Positions 1-5,751 of a stretch of 5,751 bases of DNA are shown piece by piece (position 1 is the first letter of the stretch; the number at the start of each line of letters is the position of its first letter). Position numbers and translations under genes: made by a program. The notes under the pieces were generated by a model. That model was not told the origin of the DNA and ran no database searches. It was given only the letters and a program-made list of their open reading frames with translations. Source of the DNA: an uncultured Taibaiella sp. (GTDB lineage: Bacteria; Bacteroidota; Bacteroidia; Chitinophagales; Chitinophagaceae); NCBI GenBank assembly GCA_946886975.1, contig CAMPJV010000183.1, positions 1 to 5,751 on the forward strand. Reading direction: 5' to 3'.

Positions 1-236
1 CTTTCTATTTTTAAGAATATGCATTCGTTCTCGTAATTACCTTTCTCGGGCCCATGCATGGTGAAACGCCAACGCCCGCCGGGATTGGGATCAAACTCAT
101 GGAAGGTGTTAGTGAAGCCTGCGGGCCCCCACCACGTCTTTAATTTATCAGGATCTGTCCAGGCGTCGAAGACCTGCGCCCGTCCTGCCTTTATTAATCT
201 TGAACTCACTATCTCACAGTCCGGGGGTACGCTCAT
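1..236 (-). CDS. SRPBCC / AHSA1-like START-domain protein, partial (C-terminus beyond left edge)
   Basis: The minus-strand frame is open from the ATG at 234-236 to the left edge and gives 78 residues of a protein that is usually about 140-165 long. The translation has the AHSA1-family signature: a first beta-strand (SSRLIKA, residues 11-17), the helix FDAWTDPDKLKTWWGP (residues 23-38) with the hallmark WWGP, and the strand GGRWRFTMHGPEKGNY (residues 53-68). The family folds as a helix-grip barrel with a hydrophobic cavity; most bacterial members have no known ligand, so a specific role cannot be given. I chose the start at 236 because GGAGGA lies four bases upstream and because it leaves the short N-terminus usual for the family. 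An in-frame ATG at 276-278 would add 14 residues (MAHTSGTSISLEEF) and sits just after a promoter-like element, so it remains possible. The protein identity is secure; start and function are not. Confidence 0.85.
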   Translation of the reverse strand, partial: MSVPPDCEIVSSRLIKAGRAQVFDAWTDPDKLKTWWGPAGFTNTFHEFDPNPGGRWRFTMHGPEKGNYENECIFLKIE

Positions 237-240
237 GAAT

Positions 241-246
241 TCCTCC
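241..246 (-). promoter_or_regulatory. Shine-Dalgarno-like GGAGGA supporting the start at 236
   Basis: Read on the minus strand, GGAGGA is followed by ATTC and the ATG at 234-236. It favours this start over the in-frame ATG at 276-278, which has no such site. Bacteroidota often do without Shine-Dalgarno pairing, and these bases also encode Leu-Glu-Glu in the longer version, so the match could be accidental. Confidence 0.4.
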
Positions 247-294
247 AGCGAAATGCTTGTACCTGAAGTGTGCGCCATATAATAGATTTGATAC

Positions 295-302
295 CAAAGC
301 TA
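295..302 (-). promoter_or_regulatory. Candidate -7 element TAGCTTTG for the AHSA1-like gene
   Basis: The minus strand reads TAGCTTTG, an exact fit to the Bacteroidota -7 consensus TAnnTTTG. It lies 16 bases upstream of the ATG at 278 and 58 bases upstream of the ATG at 236. No TTTG is present 19-21 bases further upstream (that stretch reads GTCC), so only half of the promoter is supported. Confidence 0.4.
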
Positions 303-474
303 AATATTCCCGACATGATAAGGACTTGCTCTTTGGTGCCTGGGAGCTGTTGGTAAGACGTAGTTCGTATGCGAATGGCTAAATACCAGAGAAGCAGTTT
401 GGGCGCCAGGATATCGTTTCAGCGTTGCGACCAGACAAGGATGTGCAACTAACGCCCTGCTGCGCGCCAGGATT

Positions 475-1233
475 TTAAGACAGGGGTAGTTGACATGTCT
501 TTGTTATTGCAAAGGCAGACTCGGGAAGGTGCTTAAACTTGCGGCGGACCTGGCCATAGAAGATGATGCATATACCTGAGAGGATAACAGAGGCGCATTC
601 GGTTGGGGGCTGGAGGCGGACATTTATCGAGGGAAAGCTTGTGGCATTGCAGGGAGTTAGTTCCGACTGTTCGATGTGGGCCAATGCTTTCCTGCGACCG
701 GGAAGGAAGGACAAGGCGGCTGTGACGACCCTGAAGTGAGTGGCATCGTGAGGTTGGTGGAGGGCGTCTGCAGGGGAGAAGGACGAGATGATGATGTCCG
801 TGGCGCCGGAAGCGGGGTCGATGAAGCTGACGTGGTCGGGGTGGAAAACTGTGTCGAGGTGAGTACGGGCATTCCACTGAAGTCCATCGAGAAGGGTATG
901 GTTCCAGGTGTTTTATGAAAAGGAACTGTCTTCGGGCGAGATGGAGGATTGAAAGGCCCTTCGCAAGCTGGTGGACAAACGGGAACATAGGCTGCCATCC
1001 TTGCAATGATCCGTAATAAAGCCAAAGCCTTCCCGGATGGACTTGCCTGAAGAGGAAGCTAAACTATTGACAGCGGCTGAGTGGCGAAAGCGACTATAAT
1101 GAGGGTGTGTTCGTACCTTCTTTCGGGAGGGGCCGCCGGGAGCCCTGACTATGTTATCACCTTTCTTATTGATATAAGCAGAATAGGTGCCGATCTTGCC
1201 TTTGAACTTGACGGGGCCAACGATTTTAGCCAT
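475..1233 (-). pseudogene. Uncharacterised Bacteroidota protein, single reading frame interrupted by one in-frame TAA
   Basis: One minus-strand frame runs from the ATG at 1231-1233 to the TAA at 475-477, broken only by a TAA at 913-915. It gives 106 residues, the stop, then 145 more residues. The first part starts MAKIVGPVKFKGKIGTYSAY and includes GDNIVRAPGGPSRKKV and HCKDGSLCSRLSTSLRRAFQ. The part after the stop includes LLDGLQWNARTHLDTVF and DATHFRVVTAALSF and ends FKHLPESAFAITKTCQLPLS. From memory this order matches an uncharacterised Bacteroidota family of roughly 250 residues, with both halves in one protein. Both halves use mostly C-ending codons, and the second half has no in-frame Met, so it cannot restart at an ATG. 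No signal peptide or membrane segment is seen. Function is unknown. A recent nonsense mutation, or a sequencing error, fits best. The promoter upstream looks intact. Confidence 0.75.
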
Positions 1234-1253
1234 GAGAGATAGGGGTTTTGGTG

Positions 1254-1284
1254 CAAATTTACGAACATTGGATGGCGCTACAAA
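1254..1284 (-). promoter_or_regulatory. Consensus Bacteroidota promoter for the interrupted gene (TTTG-N19-TAAATTTG)
   Basis: On the minus strand, TTTG (1284-1281) is followed by 19 bases and then TAAATTTG (1261-1254). This fits the known Bacteroidota sigma-ABfr promoter form (TTTG, 19-21 bases, TAnnTTTG) at every fixed base. Transcription would begin a few bases after 1254, leaving a leader of roughly 15 bases before the ATG at 1233. No Shine-Dalgarno site is present in that leader. Confidence 0.65.
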
Positions 1285-1401
1285 GGGCGGTGGAGGCGCG
1301 TTATGGAAGAATTTATTCCTAATGGAAGGTACGGGATACCCTGGAGAAAAGCCGGTGCAGATCCGCTCATACTTCGGTGTAACTCCGCTGTAGAACCATA
1401 G

Positions 1402-1513
1402 ATATTGCAGGTGCTTTGCTGTTTATTGTAATGTGAGAGCGGGAGGGTATCGCCTGGCTGGTGGGAGTATGGTAAAGGTCACATTACAGAAAATAGGAAG
1501 GTACCTGCAATGT
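1402..1513 (+). repeat. Long imperfect inverted repeat (35-base arms, 42-base loop), possible structured RNA or MITE-like element
   Basis: The arms are 1402-1436 and 1479-1513. They match at 28 of 35 positions, including the perfect inner block TGTAATGTGA / TCACATTACA and the outer block ATTGCAGGT / ACCTGCAAT. Of the seven mismatches, five become G-U pairs in a plus-strand RNA (1403:1512, 1413:1502, 1415:1500, 1421:1494, 1426:1489). Only 1418:1497 (G/G) and 1425:1490 (A/A) remain unpaired. In a minus-strand RNA the same five would be A/C mismatches, so the fold favours plus-strand transcription. Weaker pairing continues out to about 1393 and 1522. I found no clear plus-strand promoter. It matches no riboswitch or RNA family I recognise. 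Confidence 0.6.
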
Positions 1514-1593
1514 CCGTGCTTCATAGTGCCTTGACAGTAGCTTCATACTGGCTTGATCGTGCCTTTAGCAAGGCTGGGAAGAAGCGTGGGTAT

Positions 1594-1615
1594 GGAAACT
1601 GCCGGCGTGGGGCAG
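1594..1615 (-). terminator. Weak terminator-like hairpin after murQ
   Basis: On the minus strand CTGCC (1615-1611), a seven-base loop and GGCAG (1603-1599) are followed by TTTCC, starting seven bases after the murQ stop codon. Position fits a terminator, but the stem is only five base pairs and the T tract only three bases. Confidence 0.3.
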
Positions 1616-1622
1616 GAATTTG

Positions 1623-2441
1623 TTATTGACTCCTGAACTTCTCCAGAGCGGGCTGGATTCTGTAGTTACAGCTCTTGAGCAGTGCGGCACTTTCCTCATA
1701 GTTAAGCCCGGTCTTTTCCATCAGTATCCTGATGCCTCTGTCCAGAAGCTTACTATTGCTCAGATACATGTGGGTCATTTTGTTTCCTTCTACTCTGCCG
1801 AGCTTGATCATTGAGGCGGTGCTTACCATGTTCAGCACCAGCTTCTGGGCTGTACCGGCCTTCATCCTGGTGCTGCCCGTGACGAATTCCGGCCCCACCA
1901 GCACTTCTACGGGGTAGTCGGCGAAACTGCGAACAAAGCTGTCTGGGCTGCAAACGATGCAGCCGGTACTTATGTTGCGCGCCTGGCACTCTTTGAGGGC
2001 GTGAGCGACGTAGGGTGTCCGTCCGCTCGCGGCAATACCCAGGACAAAGTCCTTTGCAGAGATGCTATACGCCTCAAGGTCTTTGATGCCCTGGGTAGTA
2101 TTGTCCTCTGCACCTTCGACAGCAGTTCGAAGGGCGCTGTCTCCGCCAGCAATGAGACCTACTATTAGGCCCGGAGCGATGCCGAAAGTGGTGACACATT
2201 CGCTGGCATCCAGGACGCCAAGTCTACCGCTGGTGCCGGCGCCGATATAAAACAGCCTTCCGTCGTCTTCCAGGACTGAGACCACCTTTTCAACAAGCCT
2301 TTCGATTTGCGGAAGTGATTGCCCGACCGCGCGCGGTATTTCCTCATCCTCGTCGTTTATAGAAAGAAGGATCTCCGCGATGCTCATTCGTTCTAAGTCA
2401 TCATAGTTGGAATTCTGCTCGGTTAATGAGGTCGTTGACAT
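1623..2441 (-). CDS. murQ: N-acetylmuramic acid 6-phosphate etherase (MurQ)
   Basis: MurQ is a cytoplasmic enzyme of peptidoglycan recycling. It splits the D-lactyl ether of MurNAc-6-phosphate, giving GlcNAc-6-phosphate and D-lactate. The 272-residue protein carries the SIS sugar-phosphate fold: GRLFYIGAGTSGRLGVLDAS (residues 61-80) with the phosphate-binding GAGTSGR, then GIAASGRTPYVAHAL (about 135-149), then the family signature GPEFVTGSTRMKAGTAQKL (about 183-201) and EGNKMTHMYLSN. Two catalytic glutamates known from E. coli MurQ (Glu83 and Glu114) correspond to Glu81 in DASEC and Glu112 in GAEDN, with the same spacing of 31. The C-terminal helices (from about 245, GLNYEESAALLKSCNY) match the small UBA-like end. 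It is shorter than the 298-residue E. coli enzyme but looks complete. Upstream, TAACTTTA (2467-2460, minus strand) fits seven of eight bases of TAnnTTTG without a good -33 partner. No MurNAc kinase, transporter or amidase gene lies beside it in the window. Confidence 0.97.
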   Translation of the reverse strand: MSTTSLTEQNSNYDDLERMSIAEILLSINDEDEEIPRAVGQSLPQIERLVEKVVSVLEDDGRLFYIGAGTSGRLGVLDASECVTTFGIAPGLIVGLIAGGDSALRTAVEGAEDNTTQGIKDLEAYSISAKDFVLGIAASGRTPYVAHALKECQARNISTGCIVCSPDSFVRSFADYPVEVLVGPEFVTGSTRMKAGTAQKLVLNMVSTASMIKLGRVEGNKMTHMYLSNSKLLDRGIRILMEKTGLNYEESAALLKSCNYRIQPALEKFRSQ

Positions 2442-2613
2442 GGGGTGAATTCTTGTGGCTAAAGTTATATATCAGAGGAGTGATAAAGTCATGCCTGATG
2501 GTATTCTTTAGTGAATACATGAGGGGAATAATTAAATGTCTGCTTCAAACGCAGCGGAGGAAGGTAAATACGCAACGGACTGAGAATGAAATAATCATAT
2601 AATCATTGTCGCA

Positions 2614-2645
2614 TTTAGTAAAATAGCCCGCATTGTATAAATTAG
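2614..2645 (+). promoter_or_regulatory. Possible promoter of the sensor kinase gene (TTTA-N20-TAAATTAG)
   Basis: TTTA at 2614-2617 and TAAATTAG at 2638-2645 are separated by 20 bases, each one base off the Bacteroidota consensus. Transcription would start only a few bases before the ATG at 2656, giving a very short leader. No Shine-Dalgarno site precedes this ATG. The rest of the 214-bp divergent spacer (2442-2655) shows nothing I can name. Confidence 0.3.
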
Positions 2646-2655
2646 CGGACCGTTC

Positions 2656-4605
2656 ATGAGTCTACGAGTCTTTTTCGTCCTGGTTTTTCTTCCCTGGTGT
2701 AGTGTTTCAAATGCTGACGAGTATTCCAGACTCGAATCAGATTCTGCCAGAATAAGCGCAATGCTGCAAAGCGCTGTATCTGTTATTAAGAGCAATCCAG
2801 ACAGCGCAATGGAACTAAGCACGAGGGCGTATAAACAATCAATAGCTATAGGATATGGAGCTGGAGTAGCGGAGGCCTCGAGGTTGCTGGGCACGCATGA
2901 AATGTACCAGAGCAATTATCAGAAGGCCAGCTTCTACTACAAGAAGGCCATTGACTACTACAAGAAAGTAAACGATCTGCAGAGGCTCTCGAAGATTTAT
3001 TCGCTGGAAGGGATAAACAACGGTATGCAGATCAAATCGGCACAGGCGCTGGATTGGTTTCTGCAGGCGGTTCACCTTTCTGAACAAATAGGCGACGATG
3101 CTGCCGTTGCGGATCTGAACTATAAGATCGGGATCATCTACGGGCAAGTGGAAGACTATGGCAATGCAACGGCCTACCAGTACAAGTCAATAAGGTATGC
3201 GGAGAAGACAGGGGACAAGAAGCTGCTGATGGCTGCTTATGGGAACCTCGGAATGCTCCTTGGCCAGAAGAAGGATTACGCGGCTGCGCTCGAAGCCTTG
3301 CAAAAGTCGAAGGTTTTATCACTTGAACTTGGGAATTCCAATATATCGAACGTATACCTGAACCTTGGCAATGTATTCCGGGAAACCGGCCGATTTGACT
3401 CTTCAGCCTATTACCTGAGAGCAGCGTTGATGCAATACCAGCAGGCGGAATTTCCGATGGGTATAGCCGGAACTTCCAATGCATTGGCCGACCTGCACCT
3501 GCAGATGAAGAACTATGATTCGGTAATAGTCTATGCGCGTCAGAGCCTTGCGCTTGCGACAGAGTTTATAGACTATGATCTGATGTACCAGAACAATTCA
3601 TTCCTGGTACGTGCCTACAATGCACTGGGAAAGTATAAGGAAGCCGCAGGGCTGATAGAAGGGCTGCTGGCCCTGAGAGATAGTGTGGAAGAGAACCGTA
3701 ACCAGGCAATAGTGGAGCGTACCCGCCTGGGCTATGAGATAAAGCAAAAGGAATCGTCGATCAATGCGCTGGAAGTAGAGAACAAACATAAGACACAACA
3801 AAGGAACCTCCTGTTGACTGGTGCGCTTGGCAGCTTCCTGTTTGCGGGACTTGCCGTGTTCAGTTTCTTCAAGATCAGGCGGCAAAATTCATTGCTAAAG
3901 AATCAGAAAGAAGACCTGCTGGAACTGCACCAGGTGAAAGACAAGCTATTCTCGGTGCTGAGCCACGACCTCAGGACGCCGCTTTCAGGTGTGCTCGGCG
4001 TTATCCCACTGATGGAAGCAGAACTGCTGAGCAAAGAAGAGGAACGCGAGATACTGGCGAACCTGAAATCATCGGCTTCCATTACGCTCGAGACTTTGGA
4101 TAACCTGCTTGTGTGGGGTGCCAGCCAGTTGAAGCAGGAGGAGCCGGAGGTGGGCCCCGTGGACATGAGGGAGCTTTCGGAAAAGGCTGAAGAGCTTTAC
4201 AGGAACGTCGCTGCACGGAAGGACGTGAAGCTCGTCAACAACATTGAAGAGAACACAGTTGGCATCTTTGATCAGCACCAGATGGAGTTTATCCTGAGGA
4301 ATCTGCTGGCTAATGCCATTAAGTTTTCTTATGCAAACCAGGTGGTAGAAATAAAAGGCGGCAGAGTAAAGGACAGAGTAGTTATTGAAGTTCAGGATCA
4401 GGGAACGGGTATACCTGAGGAGGCTCTGAAAAATCTCTTTGATCCCACAGTCAGGAAGACGGTAAAGGGTACTTCCGGTGAATCAGGAGTGGGGTTAGGT
4501 CTTACCCTTATCAGTGACTTTCTGAAGAAGAACAATGGCTTTATCTCGGTGCGCAGTGAACTTGGAAAGGGTACGTGTTTTAAGATAGATATACCTGCTG
4601 CGTAG
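2656..4605 (+). CDS. TPR-containing sensor histidine kinase, membrane-anchored
   Basis: This 649-residue protein is a two-component sensor kinase. Residues 1-20 form a signal peptide (hydrophobic VFFVLVFLPW, likely cleavage after SNA). Residues about 37-343 contain seven or eight tetratricopeptide repeats, for example YGNLGMLLGQKKDYAAALEAL near 195-215. A charged coiled-coil stretch follows (about 345-383), then one membrane helix (about 384-406, LLLTGALGSFLFAGLAVFSF). The cytoplasmic part begins with a HisKA dimerisation domain (about 427-492) with the phospho-acceptor His437 in LSHDLRTPLSG. The HATPase_c domain (about 536-648) has the N box around Asn549 and Asn553, G1 DQGTG at 581-585 and G2 GVGLGL at 611-616. 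All catalytic motifs are present, so it should be active. The TPRs are predicted to be periplasmic and probably sense a protein or peptide, which is inference. No receiver domain is fused and no response regulator is adjacent. It is divergent from murQ, which does not show a functional link. Confidence 0.93.
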   Translation: MSLRVFFVLVFLPWCSVSNADEYSRLESDSARISAMLQSAVSVIKSNPDSAMELSTRAYKQSIAIGYGAGVAEASRLLGTHEMYQSNYQKASFYYKKAIDYYKKVNDLQRLSKIYSLEGINNGMQIKSAQALDWFLQAVHLSEQIGDDAAVADLNYKIGIIYGQVEDYGNATAYQYKSIRYAEKTGDKKLLMAAYGNLGMLLGQKKDYAAALEALQKSKVLSLELGNSNISNVYLNLGNVFRETGRFDSSAYYLRAALMQYQQAEFPMGIAGTSNALADLHLQMKNYDSVIVYARQSLALATEFIDYDLMYQNNSFLVRAYNALGKYKEAAGLIEGLLALRDSVEENRNQAIVERTRLGYEIKQKESSINALEVENKHKTQQRNLLLTGALGSFLFAGLAVFSFFKIRRQNSLLKNQKEDLLELHQVKDKLFSVLSHDLRTPLSGVLGVIPLMEAELLSKEEEREILANLKSSASITLETLDNLLVWGASQLKQEEPEVGPVDMRELSEKAEELYRNVAARKDVKLVNNIEENTVGIFDQHQMEFILRNLLANAIKFSYANQVVEIKGGRVKDRVVIEVQDQGTGIPEEALKNLFDPTVRKTVKGTSGESGVGLGLTLISDFLKKNNGFISVRSELGKGTCFKIDIPAA

Positions 4606-4625
4606 GCATGGCCTACAAGAGTCTT

Positions 4626-4660
4626 GATCAATAGCCTTTAAAAGAAAGGCTTTCCTGATC
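4626..4660 (+). terminator. Terminator-like hairpin after the sensor kinase
   Basis: A perfect seven-base stem, AGCCTTT (4633-4639) and AAAGGCT (4645-4651), closes a five-base loop. Outside it, GATCA (4626-4630) pairs with TGATC (4656-4660) across a small internal loop. It lies 20 bases after the kinase stop. Only a short T run follows the inner stem (TTT at 4651-4653), so termination may be partial. Confidence 0.5.
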
Positions 4661-4725
4661 GGCGGAACAGCAGACGTTTGCTCACAATTCTTTGCCCTTC
4701 TCCTTCAAATACGTTTCTTTAGCAC

Positions 4726-4732
4726 AGGAAAA
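4726..4732 (+). promoter_or_regulatory. Shine-Dalgarno-like AGGAAAA before the glycosyltransferase start
   Basis: AGGAAAA ends seven bases before the ATG at 4740-4742. It supports that start over the nearer ATG at 4732-4734, which opens only a four-codon frame (Met-Ser-Ser-Cys, TAG at 4744-4746) overlapping the true start. Further upstream, TACGTTTC at 4710-4717 is one base off the -7 consensus TAnnTTTG but has no well-spaced TTTG partner. Confidence 0.4.
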
Positions 4733-4739
4733 TGTCTTC

Positions 4740-5751
4740 ATGTTAGCACGATTCCATGCCCTGGGGCAAACTAAGCTTATCTACACTTCGATCGTCTGGC
4801 TGGTGATACTTGGCGGAGTCTTTATTCGTATCGCGCATTACCCAAATATCCCGCCAGGGTTTAACCAGGACGAAGCGAGCAGTGCATACGAGGCTTACTC
4901 GCTGCTTCGCACCGGGGCCGACAGATGGGGAAATCCTTATCCCTCTTACTTTCCGTCGTGGGGGCCGGGTCAGAATGTGCTATTATCTTACTTGTCAATT
5001 CCGTTTATTGCTGTTCTGGGACTGAACGTTTTTTCGGCCAGGCTGGTCGCGCTGATCCTGGGAATCCTGGCACTGCCCTTGTTCTTTTCCACACTCAGGC
5101 CGATGGGTAGATTTGCTGCCGTATTCGGAACTGCAGTGCTGGCTTTTGTGCCCTGGCATTTCATGCTTTCGCGCTGGGCTTTGGAAAGTAACCTTTTGCC
5201 GTTCTTCATGCTATTGGGCTGCTTTTGCCTGTCTCGTGCGCTTATCTTGGGACAGAGAAGGTGGATATTATGTTGCCTGCTTCCGTTTGCACTGGCTTTG
5301 TATGCCTACGGCACGACTGCTATAGTGTTGCCGCTTTTGTTCCTGCTCGTACTGCTGTTTTTCTTTGGCCATATAAGGAAGAATCCAGGTGCCTGGCTAC
5401 TGTCACTACTGTTCTTTTCAATTGTGTCCTTTCCTTTTGGCGTTGCGTTCTTCAAGAACTTTGTTGTAGGTCATGATATAGGGTGGACCAATCACCTTTT
5501 CTTTTCTACGCCATTACATCCAACAAACAGGCTTACACAGGTCGCAAAGCTTCCAATGCCGGAGATCAGAAGCCTAAATCTGGATTTTATTGTAAGAGGA
5601 TGCGATGATAAGACAAACATGAGCCTGATGCCGCATTATCACCTCCTCTATTTTCAGGCTATTGCGCTGGCGTTAGTGGGGTTTTTGTTCATTGTGGTGC
5701 AGCTTATTCGCGGCAGAATGAAGCGATCTTCGCCGGCTAATGTTGTTGTGC
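4740..5751 (+). CDS. GT39/PMT-type membrane glycosyltransferase, partial (C-terminus beyond right edge)
   Basis: The frame is open from the ATG at 4740 to the right edge, giving 337 residues of a protein likely over 450 long. The layout fits the GT-C family that uses polyprenyl-phosphate-linked sugars (PMT_2 / ArnT-like). A first membrane helix (about 13-32) is followed by an extracytoplasmic loop with FNQDEASSAYEAYSLLRTGA (residues 41-60). Asp44-Glu45 there is the expected catalytic or metal-binding acidic pair. The same loop continues with DRWGNPYPSYF and PGQNVLLSYLSIPF, typical of bacterial members. Several more hydrophobic helices follow (about 80-95, 99-117, 124-140, 148-168, 174-208, 217-238), then a hydrophilic loop (about 240-300) and another helix (about 303-323). 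Such enzymes sit in the inner membrane and transfer a sugar to lipid, glycan or protein on the periplasmic side. Donor and acceptor cannot be told from sequence. The neighbouring genes give no hint of a glycan cluster inside this window. Confidence 0.88.
   Translation, partial: MLARFHALGQTKLIYTSIVWLVILGGVFIRIAHYPNIPPGFNQDEASSAYEAYSLLRTGADRWGNPYPSYFPSWGPGQNVLLSYLSIPFIAVLGLNVFSARLVALILGILALPLFFSTLRPMGRFAAVFGTAVLAFVPWHFMLSRWALESNLLPFFMLLGCFCLSRALILGQRRWILCCLLPFALALYAYGTTAIVLPLLFLLVLLFFFGHIRKNPGAWLLSLLFFSIVSFPFGVAFFKNFVVGHDIGWTNHLFFSTPLHPTNRLTQVAKLPMPEIRSLNLDFIVRGCDDKTNMSLMPHYHLLYFQAIALALVGFLFIVVQLIRGRMKRSSPANVVV

Larger units (their letters stand above)
1234..1622. other. Gene-free spacer between murQ and the interrupted gene
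   Basis: This 389-base stretch has no convincing gene on either strand. It holds the promoter of the interrupted gene at its left end, a long imperfect inverted repeat in the middle (1402-1513), and a small hairpin just after the murQ stop. Minus-strand frames of 20 and 33 codons start with ATG near 1520-1550 but resemble nothing I know and overlap the inverted repeat. An open plus-strand frame at 1187-1393 runs across the promoter and the first codons of the minus-strand gene and looks like chance. Confidence 0.6.

Noticed and set aside
58..282. Plus-strand open frame of 74 codons
   Set aside because: It is the antisense shadow of the AHSA1-like gene, whose minus-strand translation carries the clear WWGP and GGRWRF signature.
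233..316. Minus-strand 27-codon frame whose TGA overlaps the ATG at 236, considered as a translationally coupled leader peptide
   Set aside because: Its own start lies upstream of the likely -7 element, it has no Shine-Dalgarno site, and its sequence resembles nothing known; it also overlaps the possible longer form of the AHSA1-like protein.
403..473. Ten-base direct repeat GCGCCAGGAT at 403-412 and 464-473
   Set aside because: Only two short copies with no further structure; too little to call a repeat family, att site or operator.
913..915. Recoding of the in-frame stop as selenocysteine or pyrrolysine
   Set aside because: The stop is TAA, whereas those systems use TGA and TAG.
533..1006. 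Minus-strand open frame of 157 codons overlapping the interrupted gene
   Set aside because: It is in a different frame from the family-like sequence, is rich in Arg, His and Pro as expected for a shifted reading of C-ending codons, and shows no domain.
657..1025. Minus-strand open frame of 122 codons, considered as a frameshifted continuation of the interrupted gene
   Set aside because: Its Ser/Pro/Thr-rich translation is low complexity. The true continuation (LLDGLQWN, DATHFRVV) lies in the original frame after the stop, so no frameshift is needed.
1518..1547. Eight-base direct repeat GCTTCATA at 1518-1525 and 1540-1547
   Set aside because: Too short and only two copies; expected by chance at this scale.
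4988..5476. Several open frames of 70-83 codons on both strands inside the glycosyltransferase region
   Set aside because: The frame starting at 4740 gives a coherent multi-spanning protein with the family acidic motif through the whole region; the others are out-of-frame shadows.

Overview
The window most likely comes from a member of the Bacteroidota, probably close to the Chitinophagaceae. This rests on three things. Promoter-like sites fit the Bacteroidota form (TTTG, about 19-20 bases, TAnnTTTG). The sensor kinase has a periplasmic TPR domain typical of the phylum. The gene at 475-1233 resembles, from memory, an uncharacterised Bacteroidota protein family. The taxonomic placement is an inference, since no marker gene is present.

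Layout, left to right. Positions 1-236 (minus) hold the N-terminal half of an AHSA1-type SRPBCC protein that runs off the left edge. Positions 475-1233 (minus) hold one long reading frame for an uncharacterised protein of about 250 residues, cut by a single in-frame TAA at 913-915; its promoter looks intact. Positions 1234-1622 are gene-free and contain that promoter, a 35-bp-arm imperfect inverted repeat, and a weak terminator-like hairpin. Positions 1623-2441 (minus) encode MurQ, the N-acetylmuramic acid 6-phosphate etherase. A 214-bp divergent spacer separates it from 2656-4605 (plus), a secreted-TPR, membrane-anchored sensor histidine kinase followed by a terminator-like hairpin. Positions 4740-5751 (plus) hold the N-terminal part of a multi-spanning GT39/PMT-type glycosyltransferase that runs off the right edge.

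The genes do not form an obvious shared pathway. MurQ belongs to peptidoglycan recycling, the glycosyltransferase to envelope glycan or protein glycosylation, and the kinase to signalling with no response regulator in view. Each gene has its own flanking spacer, so most are probably transcribed separately.

I saw no new defence or mobile system here. The points most worth a second look are the single-stop interruption of an otherwise intact gene with a consensus promoter, and the inverted repeat at 1402-1513, whose mismatches are strongly biased toward G-U pairs in a plus-strand RNA. No tRNA, rRNA, CRISPR array or insertion sequence was seen.
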